Under the pieces are notes generated by a model. It saw only the letters and a program-made list of their open reading frames with translations. It ran no database searches and was not told the DNA's origin. The position numbers and the translations under genes are program-made. Below, in pieces: positions 1-11,830 of a stretch of DNA of 64,000 nt (its first letter is position 1; each line of letters starts with the position of its first letter). The stretch is from Ligula intestinalis (Eukaryota; Platyhelminthes; Cestoda; Diphyllobothriidea; Diphyllobothriidae): assembly GCA_036362985.1 (NCBI GenBank), contig JAYGXS010000007.1, forward strand, positions 21,947,962 to 22,011,961, given 5' to 3'.

Positions 1-69
1 CATTTGGTTACCCACGTCCTAATTTTTACAACTAAACAAAAGATCACTCTAGATCGATTTTTTCGATCA

Positions 70-790
70 ACATTCGATATCATCTTCTTCAATGCAAGAT
101 GTGTTATAACAAAGCTGGCTTAACTTAAAGCTATTGCACTCGAGCTGAAACCAGATGTTAACGGCACTACAGAGTTATTGATTCATCCACTTATTTCTGA
201 TGCTTAACTCATAGAAGACGAGTATGATTTCTTCCATCTAGGCCACACTAGTAAGCATGGAGTCGGTTGTCTTTTCTATATTAAAGCTATTTTTTCAGCA
301 TTTCCCGTTTGATGGCAATTACTGTTTTGCTACCATTATCCTGTCTCCCCGTCAAAACATGATTATCGAATGCATTTATAATCCCACTCACTCATCATCC
401 GAAGATGAGAAGCAGCTTTGCGATATATTGAGGCTAATTTCGGAGTCCACCTTTGACGCTCATGTTATCGCTAGGGATAGCAACTTACCCAAAATTGATT
501 GGTCACTGAACTGTTGTCAATCCAGATTACAGCCCTTTCTAGATACCACTGGTCTCAGTTTGTCTGTTCCCTAACAAGCGATCATCATATTAACGATTTA
601 AATTTCATGCACAACATTTTCCCTTTTTATGTTGACTACGATCAGAACCTCTTCCAAAGTGAACATACTTTAATCCATTGTTGTCTTCCACTTGCCTTTA
701 CGAAAAAGGCTAGCACCGTTCGTACCTACCATGTTTTTGACGTAGCTGATATTCATTTACTTTACAATTTTATGGACTCACTAGACTGAC
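70..790 (+). pseudogene. LINE endonuclease domain (AP-endonuclease type), broken
   Basis: In shifting frames this stretch shows family hallmarks of the CR1/jockey endonuclease. They include an N-terminal FNAR-like block, a KHGVGCLFYIKA block near 255-290, a short IIECIYNP strand near 361-385, and RDSNLPKIDWS near 475-505, the equivalent of the conserved GDFNxPxIDW motif. In that motif the usual GD has become RD. Several frameshifts and stops (for example after 572) mean no enzyme can be made. The enzyme of this family nicks target DNA for target-primed reverse transcription. Confidence 0.7.
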
Positions 791-1148
791 AGGATTGTCC
801 GACCACGAACAGTGTCACAATTATGGGTGACTAAATGACGGAAATTTTAAACAGCAATTTGGAATTCATGCCGATAATAAATATACAGCCTTATATTTCG
901 GACCCCACCGTTCCTGACTTTTTGCCTAGACTAAAGAAATTGCAAAGTCAGTTGAAAGATCATTCTTCTAGTTTATTATCTGTACACCTCGGAATTGCAG
1001 AGATTTTGGATAAGCGTCTAAGATTCAGCTTGCACGTGACAAACAGAGGGAATCCTGCGCACTCAGCATGGAAAACTCTGTAAAATATATTGCCAGCTGT
1101 TCCGTTGTCGGTCCTCCGCTAAAGGAGGTCACAAAACTACCCCCATAA

Positions 1149-2510
1149 GTGAATGAAGATAACATATTTGTGCTAGGTGAGTCTGACAAGGCTGAACTGT
1201 TTAATGCGTTCTTCAAAATGCATCTTACGACTGAATTAAAACCGGTCTCGTCATTTCAGTCATTCTCAGTCAATACTATTAGTACCACAGATTTATCCAT
1301 AAAAGTAATTCGCAAGCACAATAGCCATCTGAAAGCTCACACTTCTTGGGAACGGACGGTATTCAAAACTCTTTGATCAAGAGAGTGTTGAGCTTCCCCC
1401 GATTGTTAGTTCATTTGTTCTCAGCTTATTTTCTTAACAACTACTTTCCTGACTCATGGAAGATATCTATTACTCTTCCACTGTTTAAGTCAGGAACTCG
1501 TTATGACATGAATAACTACCGGGGTGTTCATAAAACGCCAGCCGTAGCCAAACTTCTGAAAAAGATCATTTTTACTCAAATCCTTGATTTGTGTATCGAA
1601 AATAAACTATAAAGTGCCTCACAGCATGGATTTCTACCTGGAAGATCATGAAAAACCTGCCACTTGACATTTCTTAACCTCGTTACTTCACTTCGTAATG
1701 AGCGGCAATCAGGCATTGTGATTTACTTTGACCTTAGAAAAGCTTTTGGAAAGGTGCCGCACAGACGCCTTTTAGTGAACCTAGACGCACTTGGCATCAG
1801 GCCTCCTCTCCTCGATATCATTGCTTCCTAACTGTCTAGCCGCATCCAGAAGGTCTTGGAAGGCAAAAGCTGCTCGATGTTGCAGCCGATCACGGGTGGC
1901 ATATTTCAAGGCACGGATTTAGGTCCCTCCTTTTCATTCTTTACATATATGAAATTTCAACAGTGTTAAATAGCTCAGGAAATTTCATTAATGCTGATGA
2001 CTTTAAGAACATTAACTCATTTTCTAAAAACACGGTCAGTACTTGCGTTGATAAAGTTAACGCAGACTTGCGTACCTTCTCAAGTTGGAGGGCGATATGG
2101 CAAATGGAGTTTTCTCCATCCAAATTTAGTGTTATGTGTTTTGGGCGCGCAAAGCTTCCTGGATTTATTATCTTCCAAAATAGTCCACTGTTAAACCATC
2201 TACGATAAAGGATTTTGGTCTTACTTGCACGAATAAACTTGCATTATTGCCTCATGCAGATCAAATTTCTGCCAAGGTCGCACAAATACGTGGGCTTATA
2301 TCGCATATTTTTTATTCCAGTAATAAAGTTAAAACTATACCGTATGTTTGTACTCCCTAAACTAGAATACTGCTTTCTAATTTTTGGTATTATGAACACG
2401 AATGACCGCAGTATGATTGAAAAGGTTCAGCAGGTTATCACTCATGAAATATTTCTTTTTTCTAGGTCTACTATTTCTTACACACATAGATGTCAATTAG
2501 CAGACATTTA
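1149..2510 (+). pseudogene. LINE reverse transcriptase, broken
   Basis: Reverse-transcriptase blocks appear in order. They are a GTDGIQNSLIKRV block near 1346, an FPDSWKISITLPLFKSGT block near 1447-1500, NNYRGV near 1510, SQHGFLPGRS near 1620-1648, and IVIYFDLRKAFGKVPHRRL near 1718-1770, the palm A motif. LGIRPPLLDIIAS and the thumb region follow. The VLPKLEYCFLIFG block near 2350 is the usual C-terminal segment. Premature stops at about 1610, 1648 and 1831, and at least one frameshift, inactivate it. The xADD catalytic block is degraded to a NADDF-like remnant near 1990-2005. Confidence 0.75.
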
Positions 2511-2769
2511 ATTTCTTTGGGTAAGAATACTCGAAGCTAGTATATGTTTTATGATTCGCGTTGACAGTAGTTCTAACCCCCCTCAAATTAACGCCCTTAC
2601 TCCGGTAAGCCAACATTCCGTTAATCATTACTCCTCCAAGATAATTTTATTATCACGTAGCTCCACATCTAACCGTTCTCCTTTTTTACCCTTCAAACAT
2701 TGTTTGATTTTGAACAATCTTCCATTCAAAATTAGGTTGTCTACGACATTATCGATTTCCAACGACATG

Positions 2770-3435
2770 TAACGTAAGCATTTAAATTTTGAAAAAAAAA
2801 TAAAGCGTTCACTGCCTGTTTCCTATCCAAACACGCAATTTGTAGATTTGAAAAGGGTTATCATGACATTTGAAGGTGTTCCCAGGATACGGTGACCTTT
2901 TATGTTATTGCTTGGCCACCAACTTATCGTTGGACTCTGGAGTCTGGCGGGTCACATCATGGTGATGTTGCCTCTTAAATCCACTGCATTCTCCTGTTTT
3001 TCTCTATGATTACTTCGTAACTCACCGCTATGTTATTTTGTCCATGACAATAAGCATCCCGAACCCTCAACAATAGGATCCCAAGCTACCTGTTAAGGCA
3101 GTTTCTCTCTTCTACGTATTTTTTTAAGAAATCGGTTACTCGCTGAACTTATCCACCAATGTAGGAATTATTAAACTTGCGCATGTATCAGACCTGTTCA
3201 CGAGTACCTTTGATTAACGATTCACAACAAAATCCGTAACACTAGGAAAATAATGTCCTTGTTCCAGTCATTGCACCTATTCTTTGGTAGGAGTTTATTT
3301 TACTGTGCAGCTAATCATTTTAAAATAGTTCGATGTTAATCCGAAATATGTTTCATGTTTTTCTTATTTAATGAAGAACCTTAGTTTGTAATAGAAAGGG
3401 ACCTTGGGCCTCAAATATACAATTAATTCATTTGT
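2770..3435 (+). other. LINE 3' untranslated region
   Basis: This non-coding stretch follows the LINE reverse transcriptase. It shares a TAATCATTTTAAAA block (about 3313) and a terminal GC-rich self-complementary segment with the copies ending near 56.75 kb and 11.69 kb. No ORF or splice signal was seen in it. Confidence 0.6.
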
Positions 3436-3499
3436 TTATTGTCCCGCGACAGCTCACTGAAATGCATGCAATACCACAGTCGTATTGAAGGGTGTTGTT

Positions 3500-4640
3500 C
3501 GACCCTTAACACTCGTTGTCCGAACGATGGAGTCTGCGCAGGTCGCAAACTAATTTTTACTCGTTTCGTCTGACTCAAGATGAAGTCCGAAAACGCACTT
3601 TGAAAAAAAAAACAGTGTGTAGCTTGCCAAAGGAAACAAGTCGAGTGTCGCACTATTTCCACTCGGAGCTCTTGCGCATTTCCCGACGTTCGTTTTATTC
3701 CCCTCCATTTGGACTTATTTGGACTTTTACACAAATCGCGCGATTTCACTCATATTTTGACAGCTGTCGACCTTGGCCGACAAAATTGCCATGGTGTATC
3801 TCACACATTTGATAGCAAATGTCGGTGTTCCAGCTACTCTCACGACTGATTGCGGAAGTCAATTTACTTCTTCGGTCCTCCATGAATTCATTAGACTTTT
3901 CGGGTGTGCGCTTATCACAATCACTGCGTACCACCCCGCGTCTAACAGTTCCGTAGAGCGTCTCTATTGTCAGCTCAAGTCCACGTTGATACATCACCCC
4001 GCCCCGCAAAATTGAAGCGACAACCTACCTTTCGTTCTCCAAGGCATTCCCTTAGCTGTCACGGACGACGTTAAATGCCGCGCCGCTGATCTCGTTTACA
4101 GCGCAGCCCTCAGCTTGCCCGGTAAGTGCAGTCATCCCCGTATCCACTTGCGTCACGAACACGTTCGTGCAACAGCTGACATAGGGAATGGCTTCGCTGG
4201 GTTCAAACCCTACGTGTTCGCCACCTCGACGCACTTTCGTGCACGATGAATTGAACACTTTCTTATTCGTTCTCGTCCAGCAAGACGCAGTTCGCCAGCT
4301 CAAGTGCCCATTGTACGACGGTCCTCTCAAACTGCTGCAAAGAAAGGACAATGATTTAGTCATTCAAAGGGCTGGTGCAGTTGATAAATCCTTAAGAGAC
4401 TGATTGAAGCCGGCATAGTTCGAAGGCACGTCGCCAACACCTGACTCTTCGGATTCGGCTGCACCTTCATCCTTCACTCCATCTGTCACTTCCAGTCAGC
4501 TGCAACTGTCACTCTCGCAAATTGCACTTAAACCGTGCCTCCCACTCCCTTCCTGTAAAAGACTCACTCCCACAAGTTCTGATAGGCATGTTTGCTTTCA
4601 TATTAACCTCTAGGTCTTTATTGTTTAACCTGTGTGTACA
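3500..4640 (+). pseudogene. Ty3/gypsy (CsRN1-like) integrase and pol C-terminus
   Basis: At 3773-4015 an integrase core is open: ANVGVPATLTTDCGSQFTS, then ITAYHPASNSSVERL and QLKSTL. These are the second catalytic Asp block and the HPxxN...E block of DDE retroviral-type integrases. A zinc-binding-region remnant lies upstream around 3615-3700. Downstream, in a second frame, come LPFVLQGIP, DLVYSAALSLPG and FVHDELNT, the tail seen in flatworm gypsy pol proteins, ending near 4640 with a Ser/Pro-rich C-terminus. Stops and frameshifts are present and gag, protease and RT are absent, so this is a fragment. It abuts the LINE end at about 3435-3500. Confidence 0.8.
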
Positions 4641-5228
4641 CCTATTTTGTCGATTGATTTTTTTTACACCAGCATCGTTATGGTGGAAGGCACATATAAA
4701 GACCCTTTAACCCTCCCTGTACCTTCATTTTAGGTGCTCTGCTCGCAAGTTCTCTTTCATGCTTCCGCCTCCTTAAGGTTGAACCTGTATTCCAATTCCA
4801 AACTAGCGATTTTCCTTGCAAATCAATTTTTCGGCTGCTGCTTCTAAGGATCCGTTGGGCCCACTGGGTCGTTTCGTTATCCTTTCATTGCCGTTTCTTA
4901 ACTTTTGCGCATTTTTTTATCAGCGTAGCATAGGAGCTTATTTAATCTTAGTAATTGATTAGTTTTGTAATTTTGTGTTGCATACTTTGCTTACATTTTT
5001 TTATATGTTTTGATGGACTAAGCCTCTAAGAGCCTTTGCTGAGATCTGCGATTTTGCATCGAATCTCTTGTTAAAGGTGCGCGTTATGTTCAGGATTAAA
5101 CGTAAATAAATATATGAATCTGCATAGTAGAATCAAATTTCATGTTGCAAGACAGTGTTGTAATCAACTATCGTATTATGATTGTATCCTGATTTGACAC
5201 AATCAAATCTTAATGTACCCTTAGAATT
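4640..5228. other. Gap, possible remnant of the gypsy 3' end
   Basis: This stretch has no coding potential and follows the gypsy pol tail. It could hold a 3' LTR, but no second LTR copy is in the window to prove it. Nothing else was recognised. Confidence 0.3.
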
Positions 5229-5552
5229 TTACTCTTTATTTACATGCTTTTGAAATACGTTCAACTTTGATGGCCGAAATTGTGAAAATAAATAAATGGC
5301 TGCATATTTATATCCATAGTTTGGCATCAAAACAGATTCGCATCTGATATGGTCACATTTGCAAAAGGCAGTAATCCAGGTTGTGAGTTTTATGGGGAAC
5401 GCATACGCAAAAATTAAACTATCGAGGAAAATTTGGTTGGATAGGTCTATCTTCAGAGTCATAAGTAATGGATGCCTCAGCGTGGTCCCAGGGGTCGTGG
5501 ATGGTACATCGCTACAGAGAACCTTCAAAGGACAAAATAAACATGTAATCAC
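5229..5552 (-). CDS. Possible 3' terminal exons of the minus-strand exon-family gene
   Basis: A 107-codon minus-strand frame ends in TAA at 5229 with AATAAA-like sequence beside the stop. It can be read as two exons split by a ~60-nt intron: donor GTATGC near 5409 and an acceptor ending CATATCAG near 5352, with compatible phase 2. The last exon would encode CESVLMPNYGYKY and a basic end. It lies just downstream of the minus-strand exon at 6137-6262, but no linking exon in phase 1 was found. The plus strand is also open here (5359-5559), so this is only a candidate. Confidence 0.22.
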   Translation of the reverse strand: MITCLFCPLKVLCSDVPSTTPGTTLRHPLLMTLKIDLSNQIFLDSLIFAYAFPIKLTTWITAFCKCDHIRCESVLMPNYGYKYAAIYLFSQFRPSKLNVFQKHVNKE

Positions 5553-5559
5553 ATTTTAG

Positions 5560-6136
5560 AATGCGAAGCATTTGTGCCCAACAACCGAAGTCATTTATGA
5601 AAACAAACTTTTAACTTTACTCTCTGGCATAAGACATTCATAACCAGCCCCAGCTGTCGACAACCATGGTGTTCCAATTCAAAGCCTGTTGGTCATCCGA
5701 GATCACAACCGATAAATTACGAATTTCATGGTCCAGTGAGGCAGGAAAAGGAAGAAATTTCGCCCAAACGGTGGACCGTTTGCCATTTAACCAGCATCTT
5801 TAGTTGTTGAGGCAGCCATTTTAAATGCAGATCCTACGCTTCGTTCCACTTACTTTACAAGTTTAGAAGCTCACAAAATACTGGGTTTTTTTGCAAACAC
5901 TTCACTTCTAGTCACCAAATATGAAATTGTTCCCTTGTATGAAACCCAATAGTCCACGTCAAGAGAACATTCATACAGGTCAATATTTGTCGATATATAT
6001 TCAACTAAATGCCAGCCAATTAAAATTCTTAGCATTCAGTCATTCCATATAACAAGCACCGGTCAGATTAATAGTGATCTGATGAAAATAGTCATCATAA
6101 TTATAGGATAGTTATTGACTGAGGATACTAACATAC
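5560..6136. other. Gap, probable intron or flank
   Basis: Non-coding sequence between the possible terminal exons and the exon at 6137. No exon with good splice sites on either strand was found. Confidence 0.4.
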
Positions 6137-6262
6137 CTGTCCAAAAAATGTTCTTTTTCAGGATAAAGTTTTTATTGAGCTCGCAGCTGAACTCCTGGAC
6201 GTTCGTCCCATTAAACCTTGCCCTTAGCGCATAAATCGCCATGTGATCAACGAGTTTAAAAT
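6137..6262 (-). CDS. Family exon, module part 3 (phase 1-1, 126 nt)
   Basis: On the minus strand a strong acceptor (CTCTGTTTTTGCAG) precedes 6262 and a strong donor (GACAG then GTATGT) follows 6137. Read in phase 1 the exon encodes FKLVDHMAIYALRARFNGT, an EFSCEL segment, and ends IFWTG. The length of 126 nt and the phases equal those of the exon at 15548-15673, which shares the F-x-V/L strand, the C-E dipeptide and the W-x-G end. Joined to the exon at 7119-7185 it gives GENYFKLVDH. The alternating hydrophobic strand (MAIYALRARFN) resembles the F strand of fibronectin-III-like folds, but that is inference. Function is unknown. Confidence 0.6.
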
Positions 6263-7118
6263 CTGCAAAAACAGAGGCCAACAATTCTGATGGTGCATGC
6301 TCTGCCAATTACTGCCTCACAACACACACGCACACACACAACCCACGTAATCTTTGACGCATTAGTAGCGGAAGTAGAAAAAAGTTACAGAAGTGACTTG
6401 TGGCTAACCCCAATATTTACCTCTAGAATATACCAGTTTTCAGTTGAATGGCTACATTCATCCGCATTTTACTTTGCCCTATTTCTCTGTCACCATTAGA
6501 ATTAAGCTTAGGGGATTATAAGTGACGTTTTTGGTCAGTCTCCGTTAAACAGTATGCTATAAGGGCTTGTACTGGAGAGAAAGGCTTGGTCTCTGGTAAA
6601 ATAATCGTTGGGAGAATTCTTTCCCAAGGGTTAAGGGTTAAGGCAAAAACTGATAACACAGTGAGTGACGTTTCTTCCTTAAATTGATAAATCCCAATCA
6701 ACTGGGATAAATTAACTTCTTATGTCAAAGCAATGACCTCGATATTTCGTTATAATAACTAATGTTTCTGATTATTGCATCCTTAATGTCCTCATAATGT
6801 TCAGTCCCAAATTTAAACAGGGATTGCGCTTTGCTTATTTCCTCATTGATGCCACTTATCACATCGTAACCAGATCATCGATGGAAGACGAATAGTAGAA
6901 GAAGAATAATAAGAATAACTGTCGAGCTTGGAATATAGTGTTTTTTTAGAAAGGAGCATGAGGGAACGAGGGGGACCTTAAACGTTATTTCGAAAGATAG
7001 TTATGGTAGATAGCGTCAAATGAGCTGGTGATATTCTTTCAGTCAAAATAGTCGCTCATTCTTCTCAACGAATTTAAAAAGAGGTGACTTTATCGCACTA
7101 ACACCGTACACAACATAC
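6263..7118. other. Intron
   Basis: Sequence between two phase-compatible minus-strand exons. It holds a short CA-rich microsatellite near 6319-6340 and no recognisable gene. Confidence 0.45.
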
Positions 7119-7185
7119 AGTTTTCGCCATCCTTTGTCTGGGATTCTTGGTAAGTCCAATCTTCATTGTTTGTGGAGCAGTCCAT
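7119..7185 (-). CDS. Family exon, module part 2 (phase 0-1, 67 nt)
   Basis: The acceptor is pyrimidine-rich (TTTGCTTCTGTCCTTAG) and the donor is T then GTATGT. The exon encodes MDCSTNNEDWTYQESQTKDG and EN, starts in phase 0 and ends in phase 1. It therefore fits between the 95-nt exon at 8471-8565 (ends phase 0) and the 126-nt exon at 6137-6262 (starts phase 1). Its size is close to the 70-nt exon at 15835-15904, which sits at the same place in another module. The protein segment is hydrophilic with one Cys and one Trp. It is too short to classify alone; support comes from splice signals and phase. Confidence 0.45.
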
Positions 7186-8470
7186 CTAAGGACAGAAGCA
7201 AATACGATCAAAAGACACAACTACATGTCAAGAAAGGGTAAAGGGCAAAGTGTCCCATTAGTCAGTATTCATATACTCTTTAGCGTGTTTCCGAACATTT
7301 CCATGAAAGCAAGTTGAATTTCTGAGAGATCAGTTGTCATTGGGGGACAGTTAAGTACTTGGATATTAAGCCTAGACTGCCGTTTACATTCCTAAACATG
7401 ACTCGGCAATTAAATTTTTCCCCGTTGACGGAAAGTAGCAAAAACATATTATGGAAGGAACAGCCAAAAGGCAATCTGAAGAGTGTTGAGTAACTGTGCA
7501 CCCATCTCGTTTTAATAATAAGCCACATGCTTTGTGCAAAATATCAAAGGCGAAAACGGCACATTCGCCGCACGTACAAATCATACGATAATGGTATGTA
7601 CTGTGGTAAAGCAAATGGATCTGTTTTGTCACTAGCCGAAACGGTAGATACACAGCAGATTGTACATTTATGGAAGAAGAGCAGCTTAAAGAGAACGAAA
7701 GAAACTGGAAGGGGCTATTATGGATACTTAGCCATCACCTGCCGACCATGACCACCATCATTCATGAGTTTCAATTTTAACATTAAAATGTCGGCAGCGC
7801 CGCTCATTTAGCAAGACATAAGTTGAAGCTCTTTATATTGTCGAAGAGCATATTTCAGATAATGTGGGCCATTTATTTTAAAAACACGTATTTTCCACGG
7901 TTTACGCGATGTATGCAAAAATTGCTGGTTCCTTTGAATTAAGATAAACGACACATTTCAGAGGTCATCCATACAAACATGCCAAAACAAGAGGTGTGGC
8001 TCATCTTCATCGCCCACCGAGTCATTGAAGACTGGAATAAAGTTTCTTCCTTTTAAGTTGTTCTTTCTGAAAGTGTTGACGTGTTTACAAGAAGAATCGA
8101 TCTCACTTTACCTCTTGGTAATACGTTCGGTTTGCAAAAACGATATAAAATATACCTTTGTGACTTAGGACGCATGCATGATCTGACAGCATTCATCTGT
8201 TATTAGGGTTTTCAAAGACAGTGTTGGACAAAATTGTTAAGTATACATATGACATTCAAAAGCCAGGTGGATAATCCTCAACCCTAAAGGTAAAAAACGT
8301 GTTATTTCCGGAAATTTGGAGAGCAATTCTGATATTTGTTTTTTGCGCAAACGATCACTTAGTATTATATTTATTATCATCGTACATAATGTTGTGTCAA
8401 TTAACTCTCCATTTGAGCATTTGATTGAGGTTCTTCCCACAGGATGCGAAATATATATATATAAATTTAC
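7186..8470. other. Intron
   Basis: AT-rich sequence between two phase-compatible minus-strand exons. A frame of about 89 codons at 7384-7653 (-) with several Cys codons overlaps an open plus frame and lacks a fitting splice pair, so no gene is called. Confidence 0.4.
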
Positions 8471-8565
8471 GCTTGTGATGTTTGCCCGCGTTGTATCAAC
8501 AATCCAGTAGAGCATGAGTTCTTTGTCATTTAGACTGCCGTCCATCTGGTGATACATAAATTGTT
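8471..8565 (-). CDS. Family exon, module part 1 (phase 1-0, 95 nt)
   Basis: It lies inside a long open minus frame (8237-8701). An acceptor (CAACATTTCAG) precedes 8565 and a donor (AAGC then GTAAAT) follows 8471. Read in phase 1 it encodes QFMYHQMDGSLND, then LMLYWIVDTT and ANITS. It matches the 98-nt exon at 16969-17066 in phase, near-equal length, the FMY start and the central hydrophobic strand ending in Trp. The upstream exon at 9638-9748 ends in phase 1, so the junction codon is GAA (Glu). ANIT is a possible N-glycosylation site, fitting an extracellular protein. Confidence 0.55.
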
Positions 8566-9637
8566 CTGAAATGTTGAATACACCATGGAATAAGGCGTTA
8601 CTACAGACACAACGGCGTATTTCACATGCGTAAAATTTTTGTTGTTGTTTGACGTAGACAACAATCCTTGTAGTGCAAATGCTGGTGGTATTGTGATTCA
8701 TTCAAATGGGATACTGATAAAGTATAAAACGTATGGCTGCATTTTTTTTTAATTCTCACGAAAAGCAGATGAGCAAGCAGATTTATATGACAATTTGATC
8801 AATTGAAAGAATGCCGTACGTATATTGATGAGGTCATTGAACTTTTCATCGGCTAAAAAAAGAAATAAACGTTATCTAGATAAGATAATCTGGGGGACAA
8901 TGATTTGCCTCAGTGAACAATCCAAAGGCAAAAATAAACGCCAGCGAGAAGGCGGTAGCATTTATGTACTTTTCAACCGCCCATATGAGGTTTAAACTGT
9001 AAATTCTGTTGGCGCATTTACGCACACTACATAAACGTAAGCTTTTTTAACAATGCTAAGCGTAACGAAACAAAAATGGGCCAAACCATTAAAGTATCCC
9101 TCTAAAACAAAGACAAATCAGATAATGTCGGAGATGTTAAGTATTCAATTAAAAACAATATTTCATAAATAAAGAAATCTTCATCTAGATTCACGTGTAG
9201 ACACAATATTACACACTATATTTCGTTCCTTTTCCGAAGAATCTATACTTGCAGGGCTGTATCTTTATCTCATTAAAAAGCATATTACAATTAAGTAAGA
9301 TGCAGGTTATTTCTATGATAAACCTCAGTTTGGCTCACATTTTCAGATATGAAATGCCACTTGTGTGACAGTGTGCACGAAGCGATACGTGAACCGGTGA
9401 AGCACTTGACACGTGAGCATAACACTCACCATTGTAACTGTCACCGCTAGTTGTTATACTTTATAGTGTTTTTAAAATTCTGGCAACCTGCATGGTATTC
9501 TTGCACATTGCATTCTATCTAAAGTTGCAAATATAGTGCTTGAAGATGCATGTATATTTTCCTCAATCAACTTAACCAAACAACAAATATATGAACTACA
9601 TATGCATGTGGTTTCTTGAAAATGTTTTCACACATAC

Positions 9638-9748
9638 CGTAACTTTGCTGCTCCCGGACTTTATGAGAAAGAACGACTAAATTGCAATATCCACTGATGG
9701 TCCCCTCGTTATACTCCTGCAATTGATTTTGAAATAACATTATACCTA
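9638..9748 (-). CDS. Family exon, module part 3 (phase 1-1, 111 nt)
   Basis: An acceptor ending ACAACCTAG precedes 9748 and a good donor (TTACG then GTATGT) follows 9638. The exon encodes GIMLFQNQLQEYNEGTISGY, then CNLVVLSHKVREQQSY, phase 1 to phase 1. The order aromatic residue, Cys, hydrophobic strand, basic stretch, then final Gly codon parallels the exons at 6137-6262 and 15548-15673. An alternative acceptor (CAATTGCAG) further in would give a shorter phase-0 exon and cannot be excluded. It joins in frame to the exon at 8471-8565. Confidence 0.5.
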
Positions 9749-9828
9749 CTAGGTTGTTGTTGATAACAAGTAAATGTGAAATGTTTGATACACGTTTGAT
9801 TAAACTCATGGTGTGAAACGCGATTTTT

Positions 9829-9897
9829 GTAGCTCAAGTGTGCAGAGCGTTGGCTTGCCTAAAAGGCTACTCTCGTATGCGTTTTCGAAATTCCGCC
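9829..9897 (+). other. Degenerate tRNA-like sequence
   Basis: It has a box-A-like GTAGCTCAAGTG and a D-arm-like GAGCGTTGGCTTGCC, followed after a normal distance by a poor box-B-like TTTTCGAAATTCC. A true tRNA cloverleaf is not convincing, so this is probably an old SINE head or a tRNA pseudogene. Confidence 0.25.
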
Positions 9898-9899
9898 GA

Positions 9900-11559
9900 A
9901 AACCGCGAGTTTTTTTTTCAAAATTGGGTCAACTAAATTAACTCAATCTGCCAACCAAACATAAAAACACGTTTCTTTAATTGTGTTCCATGGATATGTT
10001 AAAACGTGCAATGTAGAGGACTGTGCTGGTCGGTAATAAGGACAGTTTAAACTACGTTTGCACGTCTTTAGCTAAAAAATATTATTTCCTACATTAGGAT
10101 TACAAATCCTCTCACAAATGCACAACTTGCAATTATCTTAGCTATCCTATATGATCAAACAAAGCCTTTGAAGCACATGATCGTGAAATATCCTCCAGCA
10201 AAGAAATAATCTTCATTGAAAAATAAAAAGTGAAACATAAAAGCCCATAAATTCAGCATCTGTTATTATAAGGTGGTAAAGTCTGATACATTGCTCATGG
10301 TTTATGGTAATCTTTAGTGAAAAAACTTTTTGTAAGATTACGATATGTTCGTGTGAACACAGCAGCCTAAATTAAGTAGTGTTTTTTGCAAACGCTAATA
10401 CCCCTAGCATAAATAAACACTTTGCAAAACACGGATTTCGCAAGTAATTTGAATTCATTGTTCGATTGTATTGTTTCAAATGTATAGACAGACAGATGCA
10501 GCTACATTCCTTGGCTGTTTTCATGCTAAATTTTGTAAAGGCATTTGTCGATAGTCCAATTCATGGATTTCAAGTGAGCACATCAAAGCATCATCAACAA
10601 ATGCAAAAAATATTAAAAAAATGCTTTTCATACGTTAATATATTCGTGCCAGATGCAATGCTGTCTGCGTTCATTCCCTTTAATTATTAAACAAAACACC
10701 GTCTTAATATTGCAATTTAAGCATATGTGGAAAAAAATACTTTAGAACAAACGCATAAAAAGGCTAAATCATGTGTGGTGATGTCAAATTTTGATTTACT
10801 ATGAGATAGTACAGACTTTACCCCTCCATTTACCTAAAAAACGATGGTGGGTCCTGGACCCGCTCTTTCTGGTAAATTAACTTTGGGATGACCTTGACGA
10901 CGTGAGCTTCGGTGCATGAGACCAAAGTGCGCAATTTTTCAATTGTTGGAATTGTTTAAATGACCATGTTAACCCGGCTTTAGTTGTGCAGCCTGATACA
11001 TTTGCTATATTATCGGCTTTCTTTGTATTTACTTATTGATATTTTAAAAAACCCTTGTCCTTTACTGCCGATCAAGAACTGGAAATTTCACTTGTCACAT
11101 TAACCACATACTCTGCAGACGTGAGGTTCATCTGAGAGCGCCAACGGAGTTGTTCATCAGCATATCATTTAGACAAGCGAATAAATGCACTTTTGGCTTA
11201 TATAAACAAGGTGTCCCAAAAAAATTAAACAAATCTTAAATAAATGTAAACTTGGGGTTTATTTTAATTGATTAATTTATTTTTTAAGTATTATTTTATT
11301 GGCTTTCTTCACTAAATTTCGATTGTTACAACGATGGTTGAATTAAGAGAAGCCGTTAGAGATGAATGCACCGATTACAAACAGATATTTTTTTTATGTT
11401 GCATGCGATTCAATTGCTTCAATGTCTTGATCAAAGTGAATTTCCATTCAATAACATTCAAAGAAAAACAGTAAAATTATAATTGTCAATAGTTTTACAT
11501 TTTTTAAAAATAAAATTATCATAAACACCAATTGTATAACTATGTAAAAACTGTATAAA
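9900..11559. other. Long non-coding stretch, probable intron
   Basis: AT-rich sequence with no ORF carrying a recognisable domain and no splice-bounded exon that fits the surrounding phases. The 74-codon plus frame at 10466-10690 has no features that support it. Confidence 0.4.
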
Positions 11560-11700
11560 TTTTCTGGGATATTCTGTGTATTTCTGTTTCTTATTCTATC
11601 TTTTTATTTTTCTGATAGCACTAATTTTGTAATGACAGGGCCCCTTGGGCCTTATATATGAAGATACAAATTCTTTTTATGATATTATTATTCACTGGGA
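11560..11700 (+). mobile_element. Isolated LINE 3' end
   Basis: The segment TTTCTGATAGCACTAATTTT, a GC-rich GGGCCCCTTGGGCC hairpin at about 11638-11651, and an AT-rich tail match the 3' ends of the LINE copies at 3.4 kb and 56.7 kb. No coding part accompanies it, as expected for an extremely 5'-truncated insertion. Confidence 0.6.
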
Positions 11701-11739
11701 ACGCCACTGTTCCTAAATGTTCTGCAGATCAAATGCATT

Positions 11740-11830
11740 GAAATAAATGTGCCCAGAGGGAGTTCAAAGGTATTGACCTATATTTCCCTCAATAAAAACC
11801 TGACCTTACCTGACCTGACCTGCCTTACCG
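11740..11830 (+). repeat. Retroelement-like 3' tail ending in a short tandem repeat
   Basis: A CAATAAAAACCTGACC segment runs into several imperfect CTTACCTGACCTGACC-type units. An AATAAA-like signal followed by a 5-bp tandem repeat looks like the 3' end of a LINE or SINE, but the body was not recognised. Confidence 0.35.

Larger units (their letters stand above)
1..3435 (+). mobile_element. Decayed CR1/jockey-superfamily LINE, 5' end off the window
   Basis: A non-LTR retrotransposon is recognisable in order as apurinic endonuclease, reverse transcriptase, C-terminal region and 3' UTR. The first 250 bases already encode the endonuclease start (FNARC followed by LKAIALELKPDV), so the true 5' end lies before base 1. 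The coding frame is broken repeatedly by stops and frameshifts. The 3' part is collinear with the truncated copy at 55.04-56.76 kb. The element ends near 3435, after a short self-complementary GGGACCTTGGGCC segment at about 3398-3410 and an AT-rich tail. It is immediately followed by an unrelated gypsy fragment. Clade assignment within CR1/L2/jockey is by motif only. Confidence 0.8.

Noticed and set aside
4052..4363. 103-codon minus ORF
   Set aside because: Antisense shadow of the gypsy pol tail.
6319..6340. CA-rich run as a notable microsatellite
   Set aside because: Too short and imperfect to be of interest.
7384..7653. 89-codon Cys-containing minus ORF as a part-2 exon
   Set aside because: No donor in phase 1; the 67-nt segment at 7119-7185 fits both neighbours better, and the plus strand is open here too.
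8237..8701. 154-codon minus ORF as a single-exon gene
   Set aside because: Splice sites and phase support only the 95-nt segment 8471-8565 as an exon; the rest reads as AT-rich open intron.
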